Assembly (NCBI GenBank): GCA_014804265.1 | Contig: JAAVAC010000020.1 | Span: 1 to 32,417 of the forward strand | Length of the DNA stretch: 32,417 bases | Source of the DNA: Lachnospiraceae bacterium | GTDB lineage: Bacteria; Bacillota; Clostridia; Lachnospirales; Lachnospiraceae | Direction: 5' to 3' | Part shown: positions 21,766 through 29,198 of the stretch, piece after piece | Layout: each line of letters opens with the position of its first letter | How positions within the stretch are numbered: the first letter of the stretch is position 1 | Notes under the pieces: generated by a model | Seen by the model: the letters and a program-made list of their open reading frames with translations, nothing else | What the model was told of the DNA's origin: nothing | The model's database searches: none | Position numbers and translations under genes: made by a program

Positions 21766-22041
21766 GATGTTTTTTGTAAAAGGGAATGAAGAATAATATT
21801 TTATGTCAAAAGAGAAATGAATATTAAAAATCGTATGCGGTGTTGTCGGACAGGCAGCACCGCTATATAAATCACGGTAAAGAGTATTGAAAAAGGAAGA
21901 CTGGAAGGAAGGTTATGTGGTAGTGTCATATGATCCAGTAAAGTATCAGCTTCTTTATAATTAGAAAATATGATAAAGTATTTTGAGAATTGATTTGGTT
22001 AGGAAAAAAATATAATAAATACAAAAAGAGGAGGAATGATT
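21766..22041 (+). other. intergenic region before the bile salt hydrolase gene
   Basis: GCGGTG...CACCGC (about 21838-21865) forms a hairpin without a T run. Around 21895-21962 the frame EDWKEGYVVVSYDPVKYQLL ends at a TAG and looks like a small coding remnant. TATAAT at 22011-22016 is a convincing -10; TTGATT at 21990 is only 15 bp away, so the -35 is weak. Confidence 0.4.
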
Positions 22042-23016
22042 ATGTGTACAGCAGCAACTTACAAAACAAAGGACTTTTATTTTGGGCGAACTTTGGATTA
22101 TGAGTTCTCGTATGGAGATGAGATTACGGTAACCCCACGCAATTATTGCTTTGAATTTCGAAGCCTTGGCAGAATGGAAAACCATTATGCAATGATTGGC
22201 ATGGCCCATGTGGTAGAGGACTATCCGCTGTATTATGATGCAGTGAATGAAAAGGGGCTTGGAATGGCAGGGTTAAACTTTGTAGGAAATGCCGAATATA
22301 AGGATCAAGTACCGGATAAGGACAACGTGGCAGTGTTTGAATTCATACCATGGATTTTAGCACAATGTGCCACAGTAAAAGAAGCAAGGGTATTATTGGA
22401 AAAAATCAATCTTGATAATACTACTTTCAATGCAGAACTGCCAGTAGCATCCCTTCACTGGATCATTGCAGACAGTACGGAGGCCATTACGGTGGAATCG
22501 GTGAAAGAAGGCATTTTGGTATATGATAATCCGGCAGGAGTGTTGACCAACAATCCACCATTTGACCAACAGATGTTTCAGCTAAATAACTATATGAACC
22601 TGTCCATCAGGAATCCGGAAAATCATTTTGCCCCGAAGCTGCCATTACATGCATACAGTCGTGGCATGGGAGCTCTGGGTCTTCCGGGAGATTTATCCTC
22701 CCAATCCCGCTTTGTCAGGGTAGCTTTTGTAAAAATGAATTCTATTTCTGGAGATTCGGAAGCAGAAAGTGTCAGTCAGTTTTTCCATATCCTTGGTTCT
22801 GTAGACCAACAGCGGGGATGTTGCCTGGTAGGAGAGGATGAATATGAAATTACCATTTATACATCCTGCTGCAATGCGGATAAAGGTATTTATTATTATA
22901 CTTCTTATGACAATCATCAGATTAGTGGGGTGGATATGCATAAAGAAGATTTGGACGGTAATCAGCTTTTCAGGTATTCGCCGATTCAGGGAGAACAGAT
23001 CAGGATGCAGAATTAA
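22042..23016 (+). CDS. bsh: choloylglycine (bile salt) hydrolase family protein
   Basis: The 324-residue enzyme starts MCTAATYKTKDFYFGRTLDY. ATG 22042 is chosen so that Met removal exposes Cys2, the nucleophile of this Ntn-hydrolase family; the in-frame ATG at 22036 lies only a base or two from the AGGAGG site. Conserved residues C2, R16, D19, N79 (AGLNF), the Asn pair in VLTNNPPFDQQ and Arg in SSQSRFVR are present. Bile salt hydrolases split glycine or taurine from bile acids; related members cleave penicillin V or acyl-homoserine-lactone-like amides. The full catalytic set and a gut-type host favour bile salts. It sits between agrB and the third agr-type promoter. Confidence 0.93.
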   Translation: MCTAATYKTKDFYFGRTLDYEFSYGDEITVTPRNYCFEFRSLGRMENHYAMIGMAHVVEDYPLYYDAVNEKGLGMAGLNFVGNAEYKDQVPDKDNVAVFEFIPWILAQCATVKEARVLLEKINLDNTTFNAELPVASLHWIIADSTEAITVESVKEGILVYDNPAGVLTNNPPFDQQMFQLNNYMNLSIRNPENHFAPKLPLHAYSRGMGALGLPGDLSSQSRFVRVAFVKMNSISGDSEAESVSQFFHILGSVDQQRGCCLVGEDEYEITIYTSCCNADKGIYYYTSYDNHQISGVDMHKEDLDGNQLFRYSPIQGEQIRMQN

Positions 23017-23044
23017 GCAATAAGGGAATTTTGGATAAACGGAC

Positions 23045-23192
23045 GTGGGAGCCGGCATAGCATATGGTAGTCTTCTGGGCACGCTTTCGCTCTGCAAAGA
23101 CGCAGCGGTACTAACGCACCAAAGTACGGTGCGTAAGTGCCGGCGACTTTGCCAAGGCCCAGAAGACTACCATATGCTATGCCGGCTCCCAC
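23045..23192. repeat. 148-bp hairpin element with 36-bp perfect inverted repeats
   Basis: Bases 23045-23080 are the exact reverse complement of 23157-23192. The 76-bp interior is itself mostly self-complementary: ACGCACC pairs with GGTGCGT around an AAAGTAC loop, and GCAAAGACGC pairs with GCGACTTTGC apart from one base. The whole can fold into one long stem with a ~12-base bulge on the left. It encodes nothing convincing. Its GC content is higher than the surrounding DNA. A MITE-like or other mobile palindromic element is the likeliest explanation. Confidence 0.9.
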
Positions 23193-23356
23193 TGGGTATC
23201 GAAAAGCCAGATATTGTGTTAAAGGGTTCTATATGTTTTAGAAGCAGGCAATGTCTATGAAAGATATAAGCGGAGCTATAATAAAAAAGAAAATGCACAG
23301 TATTTTGAAAATCCAATATATTATCATATAAAGATATATTAGGAGAAAATATTAAA

Positions 23357-23905
23357 ATGGAAGAAAAAAATATTCCCCTGACCAATACATGCAGCTTTAT
23401 GGGGATAAATCCGATTATGATGGCGTTGCCTTATCCCTCCATTCAGGTAAGGGAAAGAAATACAGCTTATGCTAACTTGCTCAGTGTTGATTATTGCGGT
23501 GCAGTATCGGAAATGTCTGCGGTTACCCAGTACATCAATAACGAAAACCGCTTAGCCTGTGAAAAATGCCCTTTGGCAAAAACATTATTGGGAATTGCCA
23601 TGGCGGAAATGATTCATTTGCAGAAATTAGGAGAGTTGATTTATTTATTAGGTGGAACTGTAAATTTTGCAGCAAAATACCGCAACGGAAGACAAATTCT
23701 GTGGACACCAGAATATCTGGACATTCCGGAAAATGCAAGAAAAATGCTGCTTGCAGACATAGAGGCGGAAGAGGGAGCCATCAATCAATATGCAACGCAT
23801 ATGAAAATGATAAAGGATGATGGTGTGAATGCTGTATTGGCAAGGATTATAAAGGATGAAGAGTATCATATTATGGTGCTTAGGGCTTTGATGGAGGAAC
23901 TATAG
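23357..23905 (+). CDS. ferritin-like diiron protein
   Basis: The 182-residue protein has the helical-bundle metal pattern of the ferritin/rubrerythrin superfamily: Glu in CGAVSEMSAVTQYI (E52), ExxH in AEMIHLQ (E84, H87), Glu in IEAEEGAINQY and ExxH in DEEYHIM (E168, H171). These would bind a di-iron or di-manganese centre involved in oxygen or peroxide handling. It has no rubredoxin-type Cys4 domain. It starts after AGGAGAAA and is followed by its own terminator, so it is probably a single-gene unit. Confidence 0.8.
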   Translation: MEEKNIPLTNTCSFMGINPIMMALPYPSIQVRERNTAYANLLSVDYCGAVSEMSAVTQYINNENRLACEKCPLAKTLLGIAMAEMIHLQKLGELIYLLGGTVNFAAKYRNGRQILWTPEYLDIPENARKMLLADIEAEEGAINQYATHMKMIKDDGVNAVLARIIKDEEYHIMVLRALMEEL

Positions 23906-23933
23906 GATTAGAAAATATAATATGGGAGCGGGC

Positions 23934-23965
23934 AAAAAAGCATGGAATGAACAACATGCTTTTTT
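23934..23965. terminator. bidirectional-looking terminator after the ferritin-like gene
   Basis: AAAAAAGCATG (23934-23944) pairs perfectly with CATGCTTTTTT (23955-23965). The A and T runs on either side allow termination in both directions. Confidence 0.85.
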
Positions 23966-23975
23966 GTGTGTCCAA

Positions 23976-24040
23976 TTTTAACAATAACATGGGCGAATTA
24001 TGACAGGAAACGGTTATAAAGATAAAATTGCGATAAAATT
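23976..24040 (+). promoter_or_regulatory. agr-type promoter block P3 (before the exported-protein/ABC operon)
   Basis: TTTTAACAATAACATGGGC and GAATTATGACAGGAAACGG place ACA at 23981-23983 and 24003-24005, 22 bp apart. GATAAAAT at 24032-24039 is the presumed -10, 34 bases from the second ACA (33 in P1 and P2). AAACGGT follows the second half-site as in P2. This links the downstream genes to the agr circuit. Confidence 0.65.
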
Positions 24041-24295
24041 TTTTAGGAAAGGAGGGAATAGAAGAAAGGGAATTTCTAGGAATTAATTTGTTAGGTGCAA
24101 CTGGTATTTTAATTGTGTCAGTTTTACGGCGTTTGAAAAATATTGTTTTGTGAATGGCGGCATTTCCACTTCACGGAAGTGTGGAAGGATTTTATACAGA
24201 AAAAAGCAATCTGATAACTGACAAAATGAACTTTCAAAAGTTTAAAGGATAAAACTGACAGAAACTTAGGTTTGAATGATGTGGAGGTAGATAAT
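24041..24295 (+). other. long leader between P3 and the exported protein gene
   Basis: If P3 is used, the transcript has about 250 untranslated bases. They contain AAAGGAGGG at about 24048-24056, which has no good start codon at the right distance, a short possible frame at 24088-24153, and a TTCCACTTC/GAAGTG hairpin with a small bulge (24164-24186). A regulatory RNA role is possible. Confidence 0.4.
24088..24153 (+). CDS. possible 21-residue hydrophobic/cationic peptide in the P3 leader
   Basis: TTG at 24088 follows TAGGA by six bases and opens MLGATGILIVSVLRRLKNIV plus a final Leu before TGA. The peptide has a hydrophobic N-terminal half and a basic C-terminal half, as in small membrane-active peptides. 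The same frame is open upstream to an ATA at 24058. The short length and non-ATG start make this speculative. Confidence 0.25.
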   Translation: MLGATGILIVSVLRRLKNIVL

Positions 24296-24745
24296 ATGTT
24301 TAAAAAGTCATTATCCAAATTTTTAGTAACTACGGCAATGTGCACGATGCTTGTGGCAGGGTCTGTCTGCGCAGCATCACATCCAACCTTTTCTTTTACG
24401 CTGGGAAATACAGGTCAAAATTTTACGTATATTTCAAGTACATACAATAAGAAAGTGTATGCTTCGGATCCATGGACGTTAAAGGTTAATTCCATTACAT
24501 ATGCTGTGAATTCCCATGGAGTAAGATTTGTTCCAGTGCAGTATAATTCAAGTACGGGAAAAAATGGGAAAATTTGTACTCAAAGTGGAGTTTGGCGGAG
24601 TTCGGCAGGATATGGAACAGTTGCGTTTGCTTCTAGTGATGTTGCATTGACTAACTATAAGGTGGGTGCAAGACAGGATGATGATTATTACAGTACGTTT
24701 AAGGCAAGCGGCTGGTTTAATGCGGACAAGGTAAGCGATCAGTAG
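24296..24745 (+). CDS. small exported protein under agr-type control
   Basis: The 149-residue precursor starts MFKKSLSKFLVTTAMCTMLV, with a signal peptide cleavable after VCA (about residue 26). The mature ~123 residues contain YASDPWTLKVNSITYAVN, WRSSAGYGTVAFASS and an end STFKASGWFNAD. These recall the DUF2712-type exported proteins found beside ABC transporter genes in Firmicutes, but the match is by eye. GGAGG (24283-24287) fixes the ATG. Position behind P3 suggests it is made at high cell density. Function unknown; a bacteriocin-like or surface role is conceivable. Confidence 0.7.
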   Translation: MFKKSLSKFLVTTAMCTMLVAGSVCAASHPTFSFTLGNTGQNFTYISSTYNKKVYASDPWTLKVNSITYAVNSHGVRFVPVQYNSSTGKNGKICTQSGVWRSSAGYGTVAFASSDVALTNYKVGARQDDDYYSTFKASGWFNADKVSDQ

Positions 24746-24753
24746 AATAGCAT

Positions 24754-24802
24754 TGTGCGCAGCATATTTAAAAAGTTGGTTGTCTAAATATGTCTGCGCA
24801 CA
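24754..24802 (+). terminator. strong intercistronic hairpin (attenuator or RNA-stabilising)
   Basis: TGTGCGCAG (24754-24762) pairs with CTGCGCACA (24794-24802), and ATATTTA (24764-24770) pairs with TAAATAT (24785-24791), a ~17-bp stem with one bulged base. Only a weak T-rich stretch follows. It probably reduces, rather than ends, transcription into the lipoprotein and ABC genes, giving more exported protein than transporter. Confidence 0.65.
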
Positions 24803-24841
24803 GTCATATTTTATGAAAAAGCAAATGGAAGAGGAAAGAAA

Positions 24842-26011
24842 ATGAAAAATATAAATAAATCTCTGACAATATTATGCATGTTAATAAGTATGATTGGTGT
24901 TTTCACAGGATGTGCGGATGTACCCGAAATAAAAGAGGATAATGGAATTCAATATGCAAAAGGAATGGCAGAGCAGGATATTGATAGTATATTAAGTGCG
25001 GAGGAAGAAGAAAATATTTTGGCAGATACGGGAGAATGTCACTACCAAAAGAGTGTTGGGGAATCCGGCGCACAATTTCATATTGATGCAATCGTAAAAA
25101 ATGTAGATGTGTCAAAGGCAGATGTTCTGATTGTTGATCCGTATGAGGATATGTTTGATAAGGAGACAGTAATCCGTCTGTTATTTCATGAAGATGCGAC
25201 GGTAAAAGATATAACAGAACAGGCTGATGGAGAAGGGAAAGAGATTCAGGAAGAGCAAGGAACAGAAAAAGTAGTAACAGTTGAAATGCCTGCAACAAGC
25301 CGTTTGTATCTGGAAAGTGCTGATGGAACTGTGCATTTTGCAAGGAGCAATGACAGCTCATTTAATTATATGGATGATAAGCTGATCGGAAAATATAAGG
25401 GAATCTTATCAGGAGAATTTCGGGAGGAGAATGATTATAATGTTTCGGGATATACGCAGGATGAGGCGGTTGGTCAAGTGACAGCATTGCTGGAGGAACT
25501 TGGAATGCAAGGAATCCAAATGGTATCTTGTGTTTCTTGTCACAATCAGGAAACGGGATATTATGACATGAAATTTACTCCCATTATCAATGATATTCCG
25601 ATTGTATTTAACGATTATGATCAAAATACAGACAGTGTTGTGGATGTTATAGGAAGTGTGCAAATTGGAAAAGAGGGTATATCGGATTTGCAGGCATCTA
25701 ATTGTTTGTGGAAAGTGATTGAACAGAAAGAGGGTGCATGTATCAGTCTGGACAAAGCTGTAAAAATATTGGAACAGTATATTTTGGCAGGAGATATTAT
25801 TTGCTCGGATAACATTACATATACAAGATGTGAGCTTGCGTATTTGCCTACAACGGAAGATTGGACAACAGCAACCTTAACCCCCGTCTGGAGATTTTAT
25901 GTTCCGATGGAAGAATGGGATAATATCAATATGGACGAAGTCTATAGCAAAAATATCACCATGGATATTTGTATCAATGCAATTAATGGAGAGATTGTGT
26001 ATCAGAGATAA
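24842..26011 (+). CDS. lipoprotein of unknown function in the ABC operon
   Basis: The 389-residue protein has a lipoprotein signal (FTGC, Cys24) and a long extracellular part: an acidic N-terminal portion (SILSAEEEENILADTGE) and a C-terminal portion ending PVWRFYVPMEEWDN to INAINGEIVYQR. That ending resembles lipoproteins that accompany ABC-2 transporters and peptidase-propeptide-like domains (TPVWRFYV, NAINGEI). I do not assign a named family. AGAGGAAAG precedes the ATG. It probably works with the following membrane proteins at the cell surface. Confidence 0.65.
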   Translation: MKNINKSLTILCMLISMIGVFTGCADVPEIKEDNGIQYAKGMAEQDIDSILSAEEEENILADTGECHYQKSVGESGAQFHIDAIVKNVDVSKADVLIVDPYEDMFDKETVIRLLFHEDATVKDITEQADGEGKEIQEEQGTEKVVTVEMPATSRLYLESADGTVHFARSNDSSFNYMDDKLIGKYKGILSGEFREENDYNVSGYTQDEAVGQVTALLEELGMQGIQMVSCVSCHNQETGYYDMKFTPIINDIPIVFNDYDQNTDSVVDVIGSVQIGKEGISDLQASNCLWKVIEQKEGACISLDKAVKILEQYILAGDIICSDNITYTRCELAYLPTTEDWTTATLTPVWRFYVPMEEWDNINMDEVYSKNITMDICINAINGEIVYQR

Positions 26012-26040
26012 AGCAGATAGAAATGGAGGAGTAAAAAGAA

Positions 26041-26799
26041 TTGAGTGCTTTTTTAAAACAGGATTTAAAAAGAGCCGTTATGAACAAAGGATTTTTTGTA
26101 GCAGTATTGTTGATTCATGCGATTTTTATCCATGCAATCAGAATTAATACAAATTTTGAAGGAAATCCCAGTACATACGAGATTATAAGTGTGGCAATGT
26201 CCCTTTCTGGCTTTTCCCCCTTTGCGGCGGTATTTCCAGTTTTGAGCTATTCTGTCAGCTTTTGTGAGGAGTATCGCAGCGGCTATCTCAGGATGATAAC
26301 CGCAAGAACGGACTGGAAGCGTTATGGATGGATCCGGATTTTGTCTACGGGGCTTTCAGGTGGAATCATCATTGCCCTTCCCTTTGCAGTAGTCTGTACT
26401 ATTGGCTATGTGCTTGGTATACACGGTACAGAAGGCTTGACCGAAGGGGGCTTATATTACGGCACAAGGATGTGGTATTATTTGGAGCAGTATGGAGACT
26501 GGTATATATTAGTTGGAAAAGTTCTGCTGGGATTTTTGTTTGGGGTTTTATGGGCGCTTGTGGGAATGGCATTTGCCATATGGTTTTGCAACCGGTATGT
26601 GGCATTGCTTGCTCCGTTTATCTTATACGAGATTATGTGGATTATGCTATATAATATCCCGTTTTTGAATCCGGTATTTTTATTTAAGGGGGATAATCTG
26701 GAATCCTATCCCCTATCGGGATTTATACAGCTTATATATATTGTAATTACGGTATGTATTGTATGGCTGGGTTTGCGAAAGAGGGTGCATGATGAGTAG
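26041..26799 (+). CDS. ABC-2-type membrane protein (permease subunit 1)
   Basis: A 252-residue protein with about six membrane helices (VAVLLIHAIFIHAI, FAAVFPVLSYSVSF, GGIIIALPFAVVCTIGYVLG, VGKVLLGFLFGVLWALVGMA and more). FCEEYRSGYLRMITARTDWK after the second helix is the cytoplasmic EE..sG pattern of ABC-2 permeases. It starts at TTG 26041 after GGAGG; no in-frame ATG is nearby. Its 3' end overlaps the next gene by 11 bases. Confidence 0.75.
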   Translation: MSAFLKQDLKRAVMNKGFFVAVLLIHAIFIHAIRINTNFEGNPSTYEIISVAMSLSGFSPFAAVFPVLSYSVSFCEEYRSGYLRMITARTDWKRYGWIRILSTGLSGGIIIALPFAVVCTIGYVLGIHGTEGLTEGGLYYGTRMWYYLEQYGDWYILVGKVLLGFLFGVLWALVGMAFAIWFCNRYVALLAPFILYEIMWIMLYNIPFLNPVFLFKGDNLESYPLSGFIQLIYIVITVCIVWLGLRKRVHDE

Positions 26800-27646
26800 G
26801 ATAAGGGAAATTCTAAGCTTATGTATTTATGAATTCCGTATACAGTTTACATCGAAACGCGTATGGCTGGGATACCTGGTGGGAATCGTCATTATCCTAA
26901 AGCAATCAGTAGAATATCTGGCATATGCGGATAGTACAGGAGAAGCCGTGAATGTATTGGATGCGTTTATAATTGCCGGGAACAATTATAACACGGTGAT
27001 GTTCCTTGTGCTGGGGTGGCTTCTTGTGATTTCGGAGGCTCCTTTTGTAGATAACAATTCTGCTTATGTAATCTACCGGACACAGAGAAAAAACTGGAAT
27101 AAAGCAATGGGCTTATATGTTCTGCTTCAGGCTGTAATATACTATGGGATTTTGGCAGTTTCCACAATTCTATTTAGCTGTAGGAATGGATTTTTTGCAA
27201 ATATATGGAGCAAACCACTAATGAGGCTGGCAGGGAATGGAATAAATGTCCAACAGTATAATGTAAGCTTTCCTTATTCCTCATTTATGCAGGAAACTAC
27301 GGTACTTGCTGGTTTTTTACAGACATGGCTTCTGATTTTTACATATGGTCTGATTATGGGGCTGCTTCTGTACACATTTAGCTTATTTTCCAATCAGATT
27401 GCAGGAGTTATTGTGGTGTTCCTGTTCCACTTTTTGGGCTACGAGATTATGAAAGAGGGATTCATGATGATAATCAAATATTCCCTTTTGGCTCGTTCTA
27501 TTCTGGTTTTACAAGTAGGAAGTGATACGGGAACCAATGTATTTGAAACCTATCTGATATATGGGATTTTGATTTTGTTGATTTTGGGACTTTCCGGCAG
27601 GCTTGTGAAGTATGTGGATTTCAGAGATATATCAAAAGGAGAATAA
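26789..27646 (+). CDS. membrane protein (permease subunit 2)
   Basis: The 285-residue protein has about six membrane helices and a cytoplasmic YRTQRKNWNKAMGLYVLLQA, similar in plan to the preceding subunit. The start is ATG 26789 or the adjacent ATG 26792, overlapping the stop of the previous gene, which implies coupling. Probably part of the same ABC-2 exporter. Confidence 0.7.
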   Translation: MMSRIREILSLCIYEFRIQFTSKRVWLGYLVGIVIILKQSVEYLAYADSTGEAVNVLDAFIIAGNNYNTVMFLVLGWLLVISEAPFVDNNSAYVIYRTQRKNWNKAMGLYVLLQAVIYYGILAVSTILFSCRNGFFANIWSKPLMRLAGNGINVQQYNVSFPYSSFMQETTVLAGFLQTWLLIFTYGLIMGLLLYTFSLFSNQIAGVIVVFLFHFLGYEIMKEGFMMIIKYSLLARSILVLQVGSDTGTNVFETYLIYGILILLILGLSGRLVKYVDFRDISKGE

Positions 27647-27650
27647 AACA

Positions 27651-28340
27651 GTGTTGGTTGTACAGCGAATAAGAAGAGTATGGAATCAGTGGAATTTGTT
27701 GTTGACGATATGCTTTGCCTTTTTTGTATATAACTGGACGTGGCAGAAGCAGGACCCGGTAATGGAAATTCTTGGAGGAATTCCTGATTATGGGGGAAAA
27801 AACATAGAACTTGTACCCCTTGGGAAATGGCTGTTCCTATTTGCATTTTTCCTCTTTATAGTCTGTAAGGAAATACAGACGGACTTGAAAATAAGGAGAT
27901 TTGAACTTTATCGGTATCAGAACTTTATGGCATGGTGGCGAGAGCATTTTTTTAACATACATTTTACCAACGGGATTGTATTTCTGATAGCATATCTAAT
28001 ATGGGCGGGCTTAGGAGAAATGAATATGCAGTTGGCAGCCGCATTAACATTCTTCCTTCACTTAAGCAGTATGGTCAGCATTCTGCTGACGGTTGATTAT
28101 ATCAGTACAGTAAAGCTGGCTCCCGGCATTCTTATTGTGGCAGAAGGAGTTGGTTATGTATTGTCTGTGAACTATGATATTCCATGGCTTGCCTGCGGAA
28201 TGTATAACAGAAGTGTTTTTGCCAGGACGAATGGATTTTGGATAGGAACCTTGGTGGCTGAAGTCGTGGTAACTGTCATTTGTTTTCTGGCGGTGCCTGT
28301 ATTGTGGAAGAAAGATATTCTGGAAAGGAAGGAAAACTAA
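27651..28340 (+). CDS. membrane protein (permease subunit 3)
   Basis: The 229-residue protein starts at GTG 27651, nine bases after AAAAGGAG. It has about six hydrophobic segments (WLFLFAFFLFIVC, GIVFLIAYLIWAGLG, AALTFFLHLSSMVSILLTVD, LVAEVVVTVICFLAVPVLW). Having three distinct small permeases with one ATPase is unusual for simple ABC-2 exporters but is seen in lantibiotic-immunity and related transporters. The ATPase gene starts directly after its stop codon. Confidence 0.65.
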   Translation: MLVVQRIRRVWNQWNLLLTICFAFFVYNWTWQKQDPVMEILGGIPDYGGKNIELVPLGKWLFLFAFFLFIVCKEIQTDLKIRRFELYRYQNFMAWWREHFFNIHFTNGIVFLIAYLIWAGLGEMNMQLAAALTFFLHLSSMVSILLTVDYISTVKLAPGILIVAEGVGYVLSVNYDIPWLACGMYNRSVFARTNGFWIGTLVAEVVVTVICFLAVPVLWKKDILERKEN

Positions 28341-29003
28341 ATGGAATATGTAGTAAAGGTAGAAAATGTTAGCAAAAACTTCAAAAATGAACAGGTATTA
28401 AAGGACGTGAGTGTTTGCTTTGAAAAGGGAAAAATATATGGGATTGTAGGAAAAAACGGTTCCGGAAAGACGATGCTCTTTAAAACGATTATCGGTTATG
28501 TAAGGCCCAGCTTTGGCAAGGTATATGTAAAAGAGAAAGAGATTGGAAAAGATATAGATTTTGCTGAAAATGTTGGGGTAATTATTGAGACGCCCGGGTT
28601 CCTGTCAGGTTACAGTGCATACAAGAATCTGGAATATCTTGCAGCTATTCGGAATAAGGTTACGAAGCAACAGATAAAGGAGGCAATCTCATTGGTAGGC
28701 TTAGATGCCGAAAGCACAAAAAAGGTAGGAAAGTTTTCCCTTGGTATGCGCCAGAGACTTGGAATTGCACAGGCAATCATGGAGAATCCCGATTTGATTA
28801 TTCTTGATGAGCCAATGAATGGATTGGATAAGCAGGGAATTGTGCTTGTAAAAGAACTGTTGCTTCGGCTGAAACAGGAAGGAAAAACCGTTCTTCTCGC
28901 CAGCCATTATGCAGAGGATATGGAAATCTGTGATGAGATTTATGAGATGGATGCGGGATGCCTGACGAAAAAAATATTTTATAATCAAGATGAGAGTGAA
29001 TAA
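28341..29003 (+). CDS. ABC transporter ATP-binding protein
   Basis: The 220-residue ATPase has Walker A GKNGSGKT (37-44), signature SLGMRQR (133-139), Walker B LIILDEP (152-158) and the switch His in LLASHYAEDM. IIETPGFLSGY occupies the Q-loop region, as in the bacitracin/lantibiotic-immunity group of exporters. It energises the three membrane proteins encoded immediately upstream, and its ATG abuts the previous stop. No clear terminator is seen after it. Confidence 0.92.
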   Translation: MEYVVKVENVSKNFKNEQVLKDVSVCFEKGKIYGIVGKNGSGKTMLFKTIIGYVRPSFGKVYVKEKEIGKDIDFAENVGVIIETPGFLSGYSAYKNLEYLAAIRNKVTKQQIKEAISLVGLDAESTKKVGKFSLGMRQRLGIAQAIMENPDLIILDEPMNGLDKQGIVLVKELLLRLKQEGKTVLLASHYAEDMEICDEIYEMDAGCLTKKIFYNQDESE

Positions 29004-29077
29004 AGACTTAGTTCGCCAAAATGCATCTTCAGAATATCCTCAAGTCGAAATTTCTTTTACGAATTAGCCACAACATA

Positions 29078-29140
29078 CCGCCCCCTCCGTCCCCCTCATC
29101 CAAATCCCCCCTCCCTCCGCAACAATCCCCTCTTGCCCCC
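29078..29140 (-). other. G-rich tract (minus strand) with quadruplex potential
   Basis: The plus strand from 29078 to 29140 is almost pure pyrimidine clusters (CGCCCCCTCCG, CCCCCTC, CCCCCCTCCC, TCCCC, GCCCCC). The minus strand therefore has at least five runs of four to six Gs within 63 bases, separated by short loops. This is striking in an AT-rich region. It lies just upstream of the response-regulator gene and overlaps its likely -35. Confidence 0.75.
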
Positions 29141-29161
29141 ATTCCATGAAAGCAGTACAAT
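29133..29161 (+). promoter_or_regulatory. candidate promoter of the response-regulator operon
   Basis: TTGCCC (29133-29138) and TACAAT (29156-29161) are separated by 17 bp, about 37 bases before the gene. The -35 lies at the edge of the C-rich tract. Confidence 0.5.
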
Positions 29162-29198
29162 AGGAAAAACCAATCCAAAGCGAAAGGAGCAAACCAAA

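Noticed and set aside
22036-22041. ATG at 22036 as the start of the bile salt hydrolase
   Set aside because: It would bury the catalytic Cys at position 4 and lies too close to the ribosome site; ATG 22042 gives the required Met-Cys start.
23045-23260. A 71-residue open frame starting within the long inverted repeat
   Set aside because: It runs through both arms of the palindrome and the loop, has no ribosome site and shows no protein-like character; the DNA structure explains it.
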